Shown here: in pieces, positions 21,057-32,701 of the stretch
Numbering within the stretch: the first letter of the stretch is position 1
Layout of the letters: the number at the start of each line of letters is the position of its first letter
DNA from: Furcasterigmium furcatum
Taxonomy: Eukaryota; Ascomycota; Sordariomycetes; Glomerellales; Plectosphaerellaceae
DNA length: 64,000 nucleotides
Reading direction: 5' to 3'
Assembly: GCA_001599815.1 (NCBI GenBank)
Contig: BCIA01000001.1
Coordinates: 1,492,934-1,556,933, forward strand
Notes under the pieces: generated by a model
Told to the model about the DNA's origin: nothing
Databases searched by the model: none
What the model saw: only the letters and a program-made list of their open reading frames with translations
Program-made: the position numbers and the translations under genes

Positions 21057-22907
21057 GGTAAGTTGTGCGGTAGTGCGCCTCCTCTGGAGCTTACTGGGTA
21101 CAGCGCCGCCGCAAGGTGAGGTAAGGGTCCTAGTCGAGATGCGAGCCGGGCTGGCTGGGTCACTCGCTGGGTGTGAGGTCACGGTCGAACGTGTGATGTC
21201 ACTGGCAGATGTGGCTCGGAGTAGCGGGGTTACAGGGTCCTTCGGAGCCGAGAGGTGATCAAGTGGGTCAGTTTAGTGGAGCATCCGAAACAGAATCAGG
21301 CACCATTCATTCAGTATGACGGCAAGATCGAGAGGCAGCCAAGAAGCAGCCCAGATGAACTGAGACCGTGATCTGATTTGCCCGAGTCCGAGTATGCAGC
21401 AACGAAATGCAAAGGTAAGCTTTGAGGAATCGGACGTGACCATCGGGGCCTGCAAGCCGCCTAGGCGTTCTGTTAGGCAACTCTGGGGGTGGAGAGACAC
21501 CGCCACATCGAGAAGAGCTTAATATCGGTTGTTTGGGTTCTGACTCTGCTGGGGCTCATGGTGCTGCTGGTTGGCTGGGTCGCTGGGTTCCAGGCAAGAT
21601 CGTTCCCACCTCCTCACCAGCACCGCCTTGTGGAGCACTGGAGAGCCTGGGCGATGGGCGCTGAGGAGATACCTGAGCTCCGCGAGAAAATGCTCGACCG
21701 ACCAGGTATCGCACTAGTGTCGCAGCTGAGCTTCCAAATTGTTTCCATCGCCTGCGAGGACCGTTGCATGTTCGTTTCGTCGGATGAGTTCAGAGTGAGT
21801 GCAGAGTGCGTTTGTCCACTTCCATATCTTCTCGTACTTGATATGCTCCTTGCATCTCCTCCTTGCAACTCGAACCTCCACTCGGCGACTGTTGGTTGCT
21901 GTATTGACAGATCCGGCAGGTCCCTCTGGTTTGTGGTCTGGGCAGCCGATTATCAGCCCACTGATCCCAGCTGATGCGGGTGGCCTCAAAGTCGCAGATT
22001 TGGGGCCTTTGAACATTGTTTATTTCGAGGGCGAGGGTGAACCGTCCCAACGCCACAGGGTCCATTCGAGGGAGAGCCTCAAAGACAAATCCAAAGCTTG
22101 ATGCTGCGGGCAGTCTGAACCGTAGCCAACATAAAAGGAAGGCCTCCAGGAAAGAAGAAGGCGGCGAAAAACTATCCACGGATCATCTTTCTGTCAGATC
22201 GTCACAGGTCCAGTGCTTGCTCGCTTGCTGACTACTTTACCCGCCACTTCACTGCATCGACACTATTCATCCATTCCCGCCGGCTCCCCGGGCAGTGCAC
22301 GCAGCCGACCGCCGCCCGGAGATAGTGTTGACCAGAGCCATCTCTTTCGTCCACGTGCACCTCAGCACCAACACTGGAACTCTCGGAATCATCGATTTTG
22401 CCAGCCTATGCAGTGAGCGGCCCACCCTCCACCGCTGAGCACAGCCCGCCCACCCGCTGTGCCGCCGATTCACCTCGCCTAGCGCCACAGCGACCCATCC
22501 ACTACGGCGCCAAGTCACATCCCGCCAGAACCACTGAAAATCCCCTGAAGCCACCAAATCAAACTCGGAGCCCAGGCGACAGACCGACGGATCCGTGGTC
22601 AACCGTCCTTGCCCATACCTTACCCCTTCAGGCATCGCTCCTTTACCATCTCGTCACTCGCTCCGTCACCAGGCGAATCAGCCCGGTCGCCCCTGGCCCT
22701 GGCAAACGGCGTTGGCCACCACCCCGGTGATAAATATCAAGGGCCCTCCAAACGATCTGCACCTCAGCCATCAAACTTCCACTCATTAAATCGTTTGGCG
22801 CCACAACAACATCGCGGTTGTTCAGCCCTCGAGTCGCATATACCTATAGAAACCCTCGTCGCGACACCTACACAGTCCTCGAGAACACCTCAAATTCGCC
22901 AGCGACG
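21057..22907. promoter_or_regulatory. Long divergent intergenic region upstream of the ANCHR-like and GPI-protein genes
   Basis: About 1.85 kb without a supported gene. An open frame at 21489-21974 encodes a hydrophobic stretch but no family motif. Sequence from about 22200 to 22907 is C-rich and looks like the leader of the downstream gene. No specific element was identified. Confidence 0.45.
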
Positions 22908-23935
22908 ATGAAGTTCGACGCAGCCCTCGTCCTGCTGACGCTGTTCAGCTACGCCTCGGCCAATGTCATCGCCGACGCCCAGCTCCAGACCTCCGATATT
23001 GAGATCGTCGCAAGAGACTCCTCGGACTCCTACGCATCAGAAGAGCACGATCTCTGGAAGCGCAAGGGCGGCGGCGGTCGAGGAGGTCGAGGTTCCGGTG
23101 GAGGAGGCGGTGGTGGTGGTGGTGGCGGCCGCTCTACGTCAGTACAGTCCTTTTCTTCTCCTCACCACCATCAACAGGCCAAGAGTCCGGCGCCGGCAGC
23201 CTGGAGCTTCTTGGGGACGCCCTGGGCTATTCCTTTCGCTGCCGCTACCTTACTCTGGGGGCCAACCCCGACCGATATTCACCTCCTATTTCAAAGTCTC
23301 CAAAGTCATCCCCCAAACACAGTCGAACTGACAACGCTCCCAGTCCCAGTCCTCGCCGCGGTGCCGACGGCGGCCGCTCCGTCCAAGGCTTTGGTCCCCA
23401 GCCTCGCTACGGCCCCGGAGGCCGCTTCTACCCCGGCGGTGCGGCCGCCCCCTACCGTGCCGGCAGCACCTCGCCCGTAGGCGGCCTCGTCGCCTTCGGC
23501 CTCATCGGCTTCGCCGCCGTCGCCTTCTGGCCCGGCTCCTGGCACTACGGCAACGTCCGCGCATACCGCTTCAACAACGAGTACACCTTCTACAACGTCA
23601 CCGAGGACGCGAACCAGACCAAGCCCGTCATGTGCGGCTGCGAGGACAACTTCCCCTGCGGCTGCGACGAGTCCAGGGACCGCACCGAGCGCGACGCCGT
23701 CCTCGACGACCTCATCGGCAACGGCTCCTACGCCCACCTCGACAAGGAGTTCGTCGATGTCGGCGAGTACGAGGGCCGCAGCACCATCCTGCTCAACGGC
23801 ACCCTGCCCTACGACACCTCGCTGAGGGACCCTGAGGCCGACGACAGCGCCGCCGACGGCATGCGCGTCCTGCTCGAGAACCTCGGCTGGTGGCCACTGG
23901 CCGCCGCCGCCATGGGTGTGGTCCTGGTTGCATAA
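22908..23935 (+). CDS. Glycine-rich secreted, probably GPI-anchored protein (DUF7732-like)
   Basis: Exons are 22908-23137 and 23344-23935 (206-base intron, GTCAGT donor), giving 273 residues. An N-terminal signal peptide (MKFDAALVLLTLFSYASANV) is followed by a dibasic KRK and a run dominated by Gly and Arg. After the splice comes PRYGPGGRFYPGGAAAPY and a hydrophobic segment (VGGLVAFGLIGFAAVAFW). A Cys-rich part follows (MCGCEDNFPCGCDES), then DDLIGNGSYAHLDKEF and STILLNGTLPYDTS. The C-terminus is a hydrophobic tail (WWPLAAAAMGVVLVA), as expected for a GPI signal. The order of features matches a family of uncharacterised fungal proteins that I recall as DUF7732. The splice is required to keep the conserved C-terminal frame. 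Function is unknown; the cell surface is the likely location. Confidence 0.8.
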
Positions 23936-24411
23936 GCAGAGAATATCCGCGTAGAGGATACACAGAGACTCTCTCGCTGCCTGTTGGCTCAGAAACACCT
24001 TTTTTGCTTACAGTCGTTGATTGGACTACCCTTCTTGGCGATACTTTCTTGTAATTTTCATGCATATGGGCTTTGGCATTGTGACGAACAAAACCGGGCG
24101 CCGGGGCGTTTGGCGAAGATTTTGCACCATCAATGGCTCCTTGATGCCACGGCATTCAGGGCAGCAATGATTTCGATAGAGAGGACGCCCAGGCGATTCG
24201 TTTGTTGGAGACGTGAACACATGATTACTTGTTCAAAATTTATGAAGCTGCCTTACTTGTTACCATCTATGCGATGTCTTATACCAGGTGTGAGACACTG
24301 ATTTCCTCCCTGAAGGGGTTATTAAAATGCCACTGCGTAACATGATACGTACTTCCTTCTACGCTGCCCATCGTAACTGTAAACCTTGAACATGGAGATT
24401 CCCCGAGCACC
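23936..24411. other. Convergent 3' region
   Basis: 476 bases between the surface-protein stop and the glycosylase stop on the other strand. I see nothing coding or structural here. Confidence 0.45.
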
Positions 24412-25335
24412 TCACGCATCAGCAGCCTCCCTCTCCCTCCTTCTGTCCTGACACCACGTCCCCAGCTCCGCCCATATCGCCTCCTTCTCCGCCGGCCTCA
24501 ACGTCGCCGCCAGCCCGCTCGTGCTCGTGGCCACAAACACCTTGGCCCCCGGCCACGGGCCTCTTTCCACACCCTCCACCGCATCCTCCTCCACCTCGTC
24601 ACCCTCCCCGACAACGCCCATGTTCTCCTCCTCCCCCTGCCATCCGTACCGGAACTCCTCCTTCCTCATCCCCCGCCCCTTGCGCACGCGGAACACGCTC
24701 TCCCAGATGCTCTTCCCCACGACGCAGACGACCTCGGGCCTCCACCGCGCGATCTTCTCCTCCAGCACGGCCACGCCCGCGTCCATCTCGGCCTTGCTCA
24801 GCTCGGACCCGTTCCTGCTCGGCCGGGCGACGATGTTCGTCAGCCCGAGGGCGTACCGCTCCGGCAGGCTCCGGTCCTCGCTCGCCGGGACGAGGCGGTC
24901 GGGCGTGATCCCCGAGGAGTGGAGGAGCTTCCAGAAGAGGTTCGAGGGGTGCGCGTAGGCATGGCCGCAGGTGGCGGTCTGGATGCCCGGGTTGAGGCCG
25001 ATGAAGAGGATGAGGAGGTTGGGCGCGATGGCGTCCGGGAGGAGGGGGAGGTGGGCGTACGTCGAGGGGGGCGCGTAACCGGTTGTCTTGTTCCGGGGGC
25101 GCTTGGTGGGAGATGTCGAGGAGGAGGGGGTTGATACTGAGGAGGGGGATTTGCGCTTCGAGCTGGCCGAGGGAGAGGGTGATGGGAGGGGAGGGGAGGG
25201 TTTAGTGTCTCTGAGGATGGATGAGACGCGGGGACTTCGGCGAGGCGAGGGAGAAGCGTCCGGGGCGTGCATGAAGTCTTGGAGCTGGAGGCGGCCGGTG
25301 AAGCTGGCGGGCTTGGGGTCGGAGTGGGGGTCCAT
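24412..25335 (-). CDS. G/T(U)-mismatch DNA glycosylase, MUG/TDG family (Thp1-like)
   Basis: Base-excision repair enzyme that removes uracil or thymine mispaired with guanine. Intronless, 307 residues. Motif A is FIGLNPGIQTATCGHAYAH, with the catalytic-type Asn at residue 115 in the GLNPG loop. PSNLFWKLLHSSGIT and LGLTNIVARPSRNGSELS follow in the order of the UDG superfamily. The DNA-intercalation motif B region reads VFVATSTSGLAA. The first 90 residues are Ser/Pro/Lys-rich and probably nuclear and disordered. An acidic insert (EGDEVEEDAVEGVE) sits between the fifth strand and motif B. Length and layout are close to Schizosaccharomyces Thp1. Confidence in the family is high; substrate preference cannot be read from sequence. 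Confidence 0.9.
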   Translation of the reverse strand: MDPHSDPKPASFTGRLQLQDFMHAPDASPSPRRSPRVSSILRDTKPSPPLPSPSPSASSKRKSPSSVSTPSSSTSPTKRPRNKTTGYAPPSTYAHLPLLPDAIAPNLLILFIGLNPGIQTATCGHAYAHPSNLFWKLLHSSGITPDRLVPASEDRSLPERYALGLTNIVARPSRNGSELSKAEMDAGVAVLEEKIARWRPEVVCVVGKSIWESVFRVRKGRGMRKEEFRYGWQGEEENMGVVGEGDEVEEDAVEGVERGPWPGAKVFVATSTSGLAATLRPAEKEAIWAELGTWCQDRRREREAADA

Positions 25336-26142
25336 GGTGTTTTCTCTGAGGATGGCGACCTCGAGTGGCAGGGCTCAGCAGATGTGAATTCTCCGAACAG
25401 CGAGACTTTAATAGGAGTAGTAACCTATGTCGGTGGAATATCTTTCCGCTTACTTGCTGAATCGTATCGGGTTCAGGCAGTAAATGAGAGGCTGCAGCAC
25501 CTTTGTGATCCCAGTTGTTCGAGAGGAAGATGCTAGCAGATTCCAGGGTGACTCGAGATGTCTTCACACTTACAGCTCTAGGCAGGAGACGACCATCTCC
25601 ACACTTTTCAGCCACCACATTGCTGAGTCAGCGGACAGCCCCTGAACTGCCATGAGGCCATCACCACGGAGCCAGATACATCAGAATTGCCCAAGGTAGG
25701 AAGACGTAGATAGTAGAAGATAGTATATGCCTGTTGAACAGGCTTCGCATAAACTACTGAAGAGCAACCGGCCGCCTGCCAAAAGCGTCCATCTGATATA
25801 CCCCGTGGTTCGAATCCGGGGTGGTCATTAAGCGTGATGTTGTCAAGCCGTCCAAAAAGTTCCCAAAATAATTCCAATAGATGCCAACGCCGTAAATTAA
25901 AAGTTGAAAGGGGTATGTCATCAACCGTTACCAAAGTCAAGCCAACGCCGTACAGCGCCTTCATGCGATTCGTATTCAAACAAAAAACATAAGCTGCTTG
26001 GGGAAAGCAGTCGTGGTTCGGGTGAGTGCCAAACAAGAGCACTCCGTGGGAAGAATGGGCGGGTCGAAACGCTCAGATACCACAGTGGACATTGTCCTGC
26101 CACTGCTCCCAGGCAAGCCGGCTTCCAACCGGTGCTGCAAGC
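25336..26142. other. Intergenic region upstream of the DNA glycosylase and downstream of the F-box gene
   Basis: 807 bases with no supported gene. It includes an exact RNA polymerase III B-box-like sequence (GGTTCGAATCC) at 25808-25818 flanked by CCCC and GGGG. No complete cloverleaf could be drawn around it, so it is not called as a tRNA. Confidence 0.4.
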
Positions 26143-28045
26143 TCATATGACGACGAGATCGAGCAGAGCATAGTTGCTCAACTTCAACGACTTGAGCTGG
26201 GCCTTGTAGTAGCCAGTGCTGGGGTTGATGACGAGCTGACCGTTGTGGTTGATGGTCATGTCGCCAAAGGAGTCCAGCAGCTCCTCATACTGCACATCGG
26301 GTCGTGCTTCGTGCAGCGCTTCGAGAATCTTGGGGCTCCAGACGCCGGTGCAACTGTTGCCCTTGATGCAGAAGTAGGGGTTCAGCGCGGGGACGACGCA
26401 TTCTAGTCAGGGTTAGTAAATCAAACTGCAGAAGGAATCAGGCGGCAGGTATTGCTCGAGAATGAAAACACAACAAGCCTCGCCTGCCATATGGGTGAAA
26501 CATACCAAGATCCACGAAGCGAATGCGAAGGTGCTGAAGCAGCGGAAGCTTAGGCAGCGCCCGGACGGCAGCCAAGACGAGTTCCTCAAATCGCTCGATG
26601 AAATGCGGTTCATGAATACCGCTGCCCGTGTCAGAAACCTTAGAAAACGGATGGCAGTTGTTCTTGAGCGTAATGTCAATGGACCTGAGCTTGCTGTATC
26701 TCGGGTCCGAGTTTGCGACGAGCTCGTTGAAGAAGGTCGGGCAAACTCGGCCTGTGAAGCACAAGTGCTCAAGCTGCCTTGCCGGTAGTGCGAGGAAATT
26801 GCAGAAGTGAAGTTGTCGGGTGACCTTGACGAAGAAGAGAGGTACGGTGTATTCGCGCCTGTAGTCGGGTTCCATGACCAGGTGAAGGCTAGTCAGGTTG
26901 GCTGGTATGGAAGGCAGGAGGCAAGCCATGGCAAGGTATGATTTCGACTTGGGCTTGTCATAAGCACCCTGCCATTCCTTGAGGTTGGGCAATGCGGATA
27001 GCACCCGTTCGAAGTCTCGATCGGCGCGCATCAGATTCCACTGGCCTCTGGTGACCAGGGTCTCGACAGAGGGGAGCGAGGGAAGGACGTCCAGCACGCC
27101 TGGTCGGACGTGCCGGACTTGCGGGGCCTTCTTCCGGTCGCCGCCCTCGATTGTAAGAACGACGACGTTCGTGAGGAGATAGGCTACCAGTGAGAACACA
27201 TCGTGGAGTGTGGCAGCGTACGCCGGACTGGGAGACCTGTACTGGTACGATGCTGGCTGGACAGGAAGCACGCGATCGGCCATGGACGGGAGGTAGACGG
27301 TCGAAAAGACTGGAAACCAGACCTCGAGATGGCGAACATAGCCCTGAAGGTGAGGATAGAGCTGGAAGAAGAATGCTGCGTCATAAAATGTGGTCTCGTC
27401 ACCTTTCAGCCTGATGTGCTGAAAGAGGCGCTCCTGAACAAGGTCCCTCCATACCGGGCTGACGAGCGCGAGGTCTGCCAGCTCCCTTCGTCGGGCATAG
27501 CGCGGTGCTTTGCTCCATTTCTTGACGTACATTTCAGTGCGACTCTTTGCCGCCACTGAGATTCGGTAGCCAAAGATGTGATCAATGATGACCTCTTGCA
27601 GCTCCTGTGGAAGGCCTAGTAAAGATGGGCGCGCATTTGTGTCATTCGCTTTGGCCGGTGCTCCGTGGGCCTGATCTGGGCCCTGCTGAGACCTGGACCC
27701 AGTGATCGTCCCGTCAAAGTGGCAGCTCGTTGGGCTCCTGTGGTCATGAAGCGGGAAAGGTGTGCTGCTGGGGCGAGATGGAGGAGTGAACGAGTACGGC
27801 TTAGGCTGGTCCAAGGGCGGGCATGAAGAGCCCGGGGAGGCGGGATTTGAGGACGTTGCACTCAGGGCAGAGGCGCTGACTATTGATGAGGTCGCCATGA
27901 TGGACGACAGTTCCTGTGTTATGGCGCCAGCGAGATGCGGCTCTTCCCGGCCTTTGAGGCAATCTCCCAGGGTATCGGGGGAAGCCATGATGATATCAGG
28001 ATCTCGGACCGGTCCATGGTGGTCGTCCATGACCGCCACAGACAT
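26143..28045 (-). CDS. F-box domain protein
   Basis: Probable substrate receptor of an SCF ubiquitin ligase. Exons on the minus strand are 28045-26506 and 26402-26143, giving 599 residues; the intron has a GTATGT donor and a TGACTAG acceptor. The first 140 residues are Ser/Pro-rich and disordered. An F-box follows at about residue 142 (LLGLPQELQEVIIDHIFGY), then ELADLALVSPVWRDLVQERLF, the expected end of the F-box helix set. The remainder is a leucine-rich, LRR-like region (for example LPNLKEWQGAYDK, IPANLTSLHLVMEP and KLPLLQHLRIRFVDLE) without regular repeats. The intron join restores RFVDLECVVPALNPYF in frame. Substrate and pathway are unknown. The first ATG is used; a second in-frame ATG lies five codons downstream. 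Confidence 0.82.
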
Positions 28046-31000
28046 GGTGCCGCGACGGTGCTCGGCTTGATCGGGACTATGCTATGACAAGACTCTTGTT
28101 AACCCCAGTTCAGTAGCGCGGAGGATCATAAAGTGAAAGAGAATGACAGAAGGAAAAACAAGAGGCTTCAAAGATATCGCTGAACATGACGGCCAGGTCA
28201 TGCCCCCTGTCGTTGTGGGAGAGACCCCGAGTGCAGGGTCTCCATCTAGCCCGGGCTTGGCCAAGGGCAATGATGTGATCGGGGTCGAGGGATTGAGGTA
28301 TGGAGTGAAAGGACTTGTTCGACGTTTGGTCTGGCATGAAGGCATGCAACTGAAGTCGGCGCCCTTCCCATCGATGATCGGCTCCCGCCGAAGCCAGGGC
28401 CATGATTTCCGTCCAGGGCGCTGACCCGCCCATCATGTGGTTCGATGGTCGCGTGCCCGCATGTACTTGTGATGTTGGGCGACTGCGGAGGGCCTGTGCC
28501 ATGGATCGAAGGGGTAAAGGAGGATAGAGACAATGCGATAGAGGGCCACCTACATTGTCGCGATGATGATTCCATTGAACAGGCGGGTGTTGAGGCCGGG
28601 AGGAGGGTGCCGGTGCCCGACTTGGTTACGGCGCGGCCCGCGAGAGGTTCGACGGAAGAGGCGAAGATGGGGGGATGATCGGAGTCGCGCGATTCGGTTC
28701 GGTCGGGGATCGGGTCGCGCTGTCTGCCCATGTACGAATGTCGGAGAGAAGAAGAGTGAGGCGCCGCTGCGAACAGGTTGATGTCGATGATCCGATAGTG
28801 AAAGGAGGGAGATTTGCGACAATGGAGGTGATTGGCGCCGGTCTCGCTCTAGCGCAGCGGCAGATGAGTTGTCTGGGAACTTGTGGTGAAAGAGCGACCG
28901 ACCTGATTCAGATGCGATCCGCAGGCAGGTGAGTCTCCTGACTGATGACACAAGGAAGGGGCTTGAGGCGCCGCCGCCGTCGCCGCCGCACTGGTCTGCA
29001 CCGCCTCGTTGTATGTGTTAGTAGCGTCATTTCAGCCACTCGACGCCCAATCTGATGAGAGGCCCGGCTCATCTCGAATTCAGGTTTTGGACCACAAAGC
29101 AGTTGTTCAACTCGCCACCGTGAGGGGGCTGCACTCTATGTACTTCGTCAAACGACTACTGACCTGGCCAATTAACAGTCAGCTTGATGCTGGGTTGGTC
29201 TTTTGTTTGAGATATTGGACCATCAGAGAAGGCTGGCATCTTGCATTGTCCTTGAGTTGTTTGTTGCAAAGCCTCCAAATGCCCAACCGCCGGGCAGCCT
29301 TCGCAACGGAGACATACCTGCATCAAGTCACAGCATGGAAGATGATCTGAAGCGTCCAACTCCCTGGCTGCCTCCCAGGTGGCCTCCCGCCACGAGGCCC
29401 CGGGATCCCAAGTCCCGAGGAGTCAAGTAAAGACGGACAAGTGCTTCGTCCGGTCGGTTGAGAGACGGCGCAGGCGACCTGCTATATCTGAAATCGGGAA
29501 CTGTCAGCTCCCGTCATGCATGGGCGCGGGGTCGCGGCAACGACCGGCTCGGAGAGCCCAGGCCTGCAACCGGGTGAAGAGGGCCGGCAGACGCATGTAT
29601 GTGTCGGAGTAAAAAGCAATCAATCTGTCTGGTTCACGCCGGCGATCTTCAGGCTGATCACCACCTGTCTGGCCTGGAGTTGCGGCTCGGTGGTTTTGGA
29701 CGACTCACTGACCCCCCGAGGCGGTCGACCGCCCGCCCAGAATAGATAGTGGTCGGAGGCGAAGTTCTCAGGGATTCAAGGAGGCTCCTGGCTCTTCCCG
29801 CCCTGCCAGACGGCATACAATGCAAGCGCCCTCGCCTGAGATGCAAATTACCCGAGTTCGTCGAATCGTCATCCCGTCTCACCGTCAACAGCCAAAGCCA
29901 AGCTTCGGGGATTTACCCCGACCCTTCTTCTGGCGCCTCGGTCATCCTCGTCATCTTGCATCCCGGTGTCTCCTCGCTGGGAGGCCTGGGGCCTGGTCTG
30001 ATGTTGTCGCCAAAAGGGTCAAGCACAGGTCCAGTCCTGTGACAAGCCTGGTGGTCTGTTTCACGGGGCTCCTTGTAATCTGGAGACGGCCAGGGGCCTG
30101 ACGCCCAATCAGCGCTCCGCAGCGGCCGCATGTCTTCCTTCAGATCGGGTTTCTAGTCAGTGGAGAGGGTGTGCGGCAGGGAGCCTTGTTTTGGTTTAGC
30201 GCTGGGTCGATGTTACCAAGGGGGAAGTTGACCTCCTCTGTGGGGACGGGACCATGAGTCTGGACTGAAGGTGCATTTCCGATGTTTCGAGCCTCCTGCC
30301 TGACCTCCATTTTTTAACGATACGACCTAGCAACTAGGTACTGACGGCGCATTAGCAAAGCTTAGTTAGCGGGATTTGGCCCAGTTCTGGATCTCGACCA
30401 GGAGTTAGTTCAGACATCCACACGTCGCCGCCGGCCAAGGGCCCTGGGATCTCGGCCGTTGAGGCCCGGCCCAAAGAGCCTTCTTGCTCCGTTCCAACGT
30501 CCAGTACATGGATGTCCCCAAACTCCCGCGATGTCATGTCTTGGCATTAGTGAGACACTCTGCCGAGAAGCCCACGAGGCGCATGCTCTCTGGACGTTTC
30601 GTAGACCATCTGTGTAGCGACAGATGTAGGCGGCGCTCAGCCTGCTGTCTGCCATCAAAACAGTTAAGCAAAGGTGCGCCCCCTCCTTCGCATGAATACC
30701 AAGCTGCGAGAGAGCGGTTGTGGCTGTCGGATCGGTCTGTGCGATCGCCTGGAGGATGAGCGGTGATCTCCCTGAATATCACACACTTCAGGAGTGCAAC
30801 CTCCGAAGCGAGGGGGGCTTGGCCAGGTCGAGCGGCGTCAATCCGGGGTACGTTTCCTCGTGAGTCTCCCGGACGCCCTGCGCCTTGTGCAGAGCGTACT
30901 GCATTGAAGCCGTGCCAGATAGACTCTTCGTGACGTGGGCATATCGTCGCACCAATGCGCAGGCCCGACTCGCGCTGGCGGGTTTGCCTCGCCGCCTGCC

Positions 31001-32701
31001 GAAGAGCCGCATCGGGTACCTCGACGATGCCGTCTAGAAGAGTCGATGATCTGCTCCCGGTGGATCATACGAGTTCGACCAAGATTCAGCGATGGGAAGC
31101 TGTCAGATGCGGCCCCGGACTTGATCCAGGGGATTTACTTGGAGAGGGGGGTTCGCTTTTGTTGACTACGGCGCGCAAATGCCGAACACGCGCTTGGCCT
31201 GGGCGTTTCCCAGGGCCCGACGTCTCGTCTGACAGCAAGCGATGGCCTGATGGGTTAGCGTGGAAATGAAGCATCGTGGGCAAGGGCCTTTCATCTCCGG
31301 GGATGCGTGAACTTCAGTCATGTGTTGCAGGTACGTAGTAGTGATGCTGTCTCCGACGCCGTCGGTGAATTTCACCGCTTCGTCAATCACCACACCGACG
31401 CCAGCAGAGTCGGGCTCAGCCGGCGCATGACGCCCTAGCCAAAAGCAAAATCTGATCCAGGCGGGCGGCAACGTGAACCAGAAGACGCGCGGAATTCCGA
31501 GGCAGCCACGTTGGCGAGGTAAGACTGACAGACAGCAAGGGAAGTGCATCCCCCTTTTTGACTGGGGCAGAGAGACCAGGAGGCTGTTTGAGATTAGGAG
31601 CCGTCGTAGCTCGAAACCGGAGCTAGTGGTCGGATCGACGGCCGGGGTGCGTGCGTCTCGAGCTGTGAGCCAATCAGCCCGCGGAGGAACACCCGTTCCT
31701 GCATCAAATCCAGGGGGTAGGAGCGGGTACGTACCGCGCTAACTCGCGCCACGCCAACGACATTTTGCCAGGAAAGCGCCTGCTGTCGTCGGCCCCTGTC
31801 TGTCTGTCTGGGGACGCTGGACCCCCTTTCGGACATCTGGGAAGGAGTCTTCGGGCTGGCCGTGACTACTGCCCGTGGTGCCTGCCTGCCGTGTCTTGCC
31901 AGGGGGATTCTTCTGCTGGAAAACACCCTCAGTGATCCTCAGGCCAAGCATCACCCCGGACCTGGAACAATGCCTTGCATCAACCACCCCCCGAATAGAC
32001 CCCGGCTTCTATCCAGGATCTATTCTATTGTCGGCCGTTGGAGAGAATGGAACCCCCTTTCGGGGGCCAATTCAACTGGGCTGTTTTCCATTAAGAGCCC
32101 AGAAACTCCCCTCTTTTCGCTGGATGATGATTCTTTTCTTCGTCGTTTCTCGCCTCTTCAACCTCCTCCTTCAGACTCCGTCGTTTTCTTTCTGCAGTCT
32201 CTTTTCTTGTTCTTGGACTCGATATTCCTTTCATCTACCTTCATTCAGATCACCGTCCGTAGTCTCACACACAGAGACCGGTTGTTTTGTTTCTCCCAGG
32301 CTCAAGGCTTCATCCCCCGGCTCTTCAGCTTCCACGATCCCGTCCGCTACCGTGCTTGTCTCGGCTCCGTCCCATCTCTGAGTCGCTCTCTGACTTGTTG
32401 ATACACCTCCGTGGACCCTTTTGACTTGGGCCTCTCCTCATACATTCAACCCGTCTCCGTCGTCTTGTCAGACACACGCCCTCTCTTCGCTCCATATAGA
32501 CCCGTGGTCTCTATTTCACAAGCAACTTATTGCACGATTCGCACATTCTTTTCCTCTTCATCGACGAGCTAGTCTCCGATCAACAACCGCTCCCTATCAG
32601 CAATATCTTCGCCTCGGTGCAGCGCAAGTCGCAGGAATCGATCCAGCTCATCAGACAGCCGTTCACTCAACATCATCAACTTCACTCCCACAACAGCAGC
32701 C
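28046..32701. other. 4.66-kb gene-poor region upstream of the F-box and subtilase genes
   Basis: No gene can be supported in this interval between two divergent starts. Base composition is not AT-rich, so it does not look like a RIP-mutated transposon. Short open frames exist on both strands; a minus-strand one near 30788-31012 ends PGLTPLDLAKPP, reminiscent of part of an ankyrin repeat but too short to call. A TGTC microsatellite lies at about 31797-31810. From about 32100 to 32701 the sequence is strongly CT-rich and is probably the subtilase leader, with a TATAGA at about 32494. Confidence 0.45.

Noticed and set aside
21489..21974. 161-codon frame with a hydrophobic N-terminus
   Set aside because: No recognisable domain, uneven codon use and no relation to neighbouring exons; treated as intergenic.
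25790..25830. Possible tRNA gene ending GGTTCGAATCCGGGG
   Set aside because: The T-stem has a G-G mismatch and no acceptor, D or anticodon arm could be folded upstream; kept only as a low-interest observation.
30788..31550. Possible ankyrin or Cys-rich gene on the minus strand
   Set aside because: Only a short ankyrin-like phrase and a Cys-rich fragment are visible in different frames; no splice joins make a continuous protein.
31862..32401. 179-codon frame upstream of the subtilase
   Set aside because: Phe/Ser/Leu-rich translation of a CT-rich leader; expected by composition.
28046..32701. RIP-mutated transposon
   Set aside because: The interval is not AT-rich, has no long terminal or inverted repeats that I could see and no transposase or reverse transcriptase fragments.
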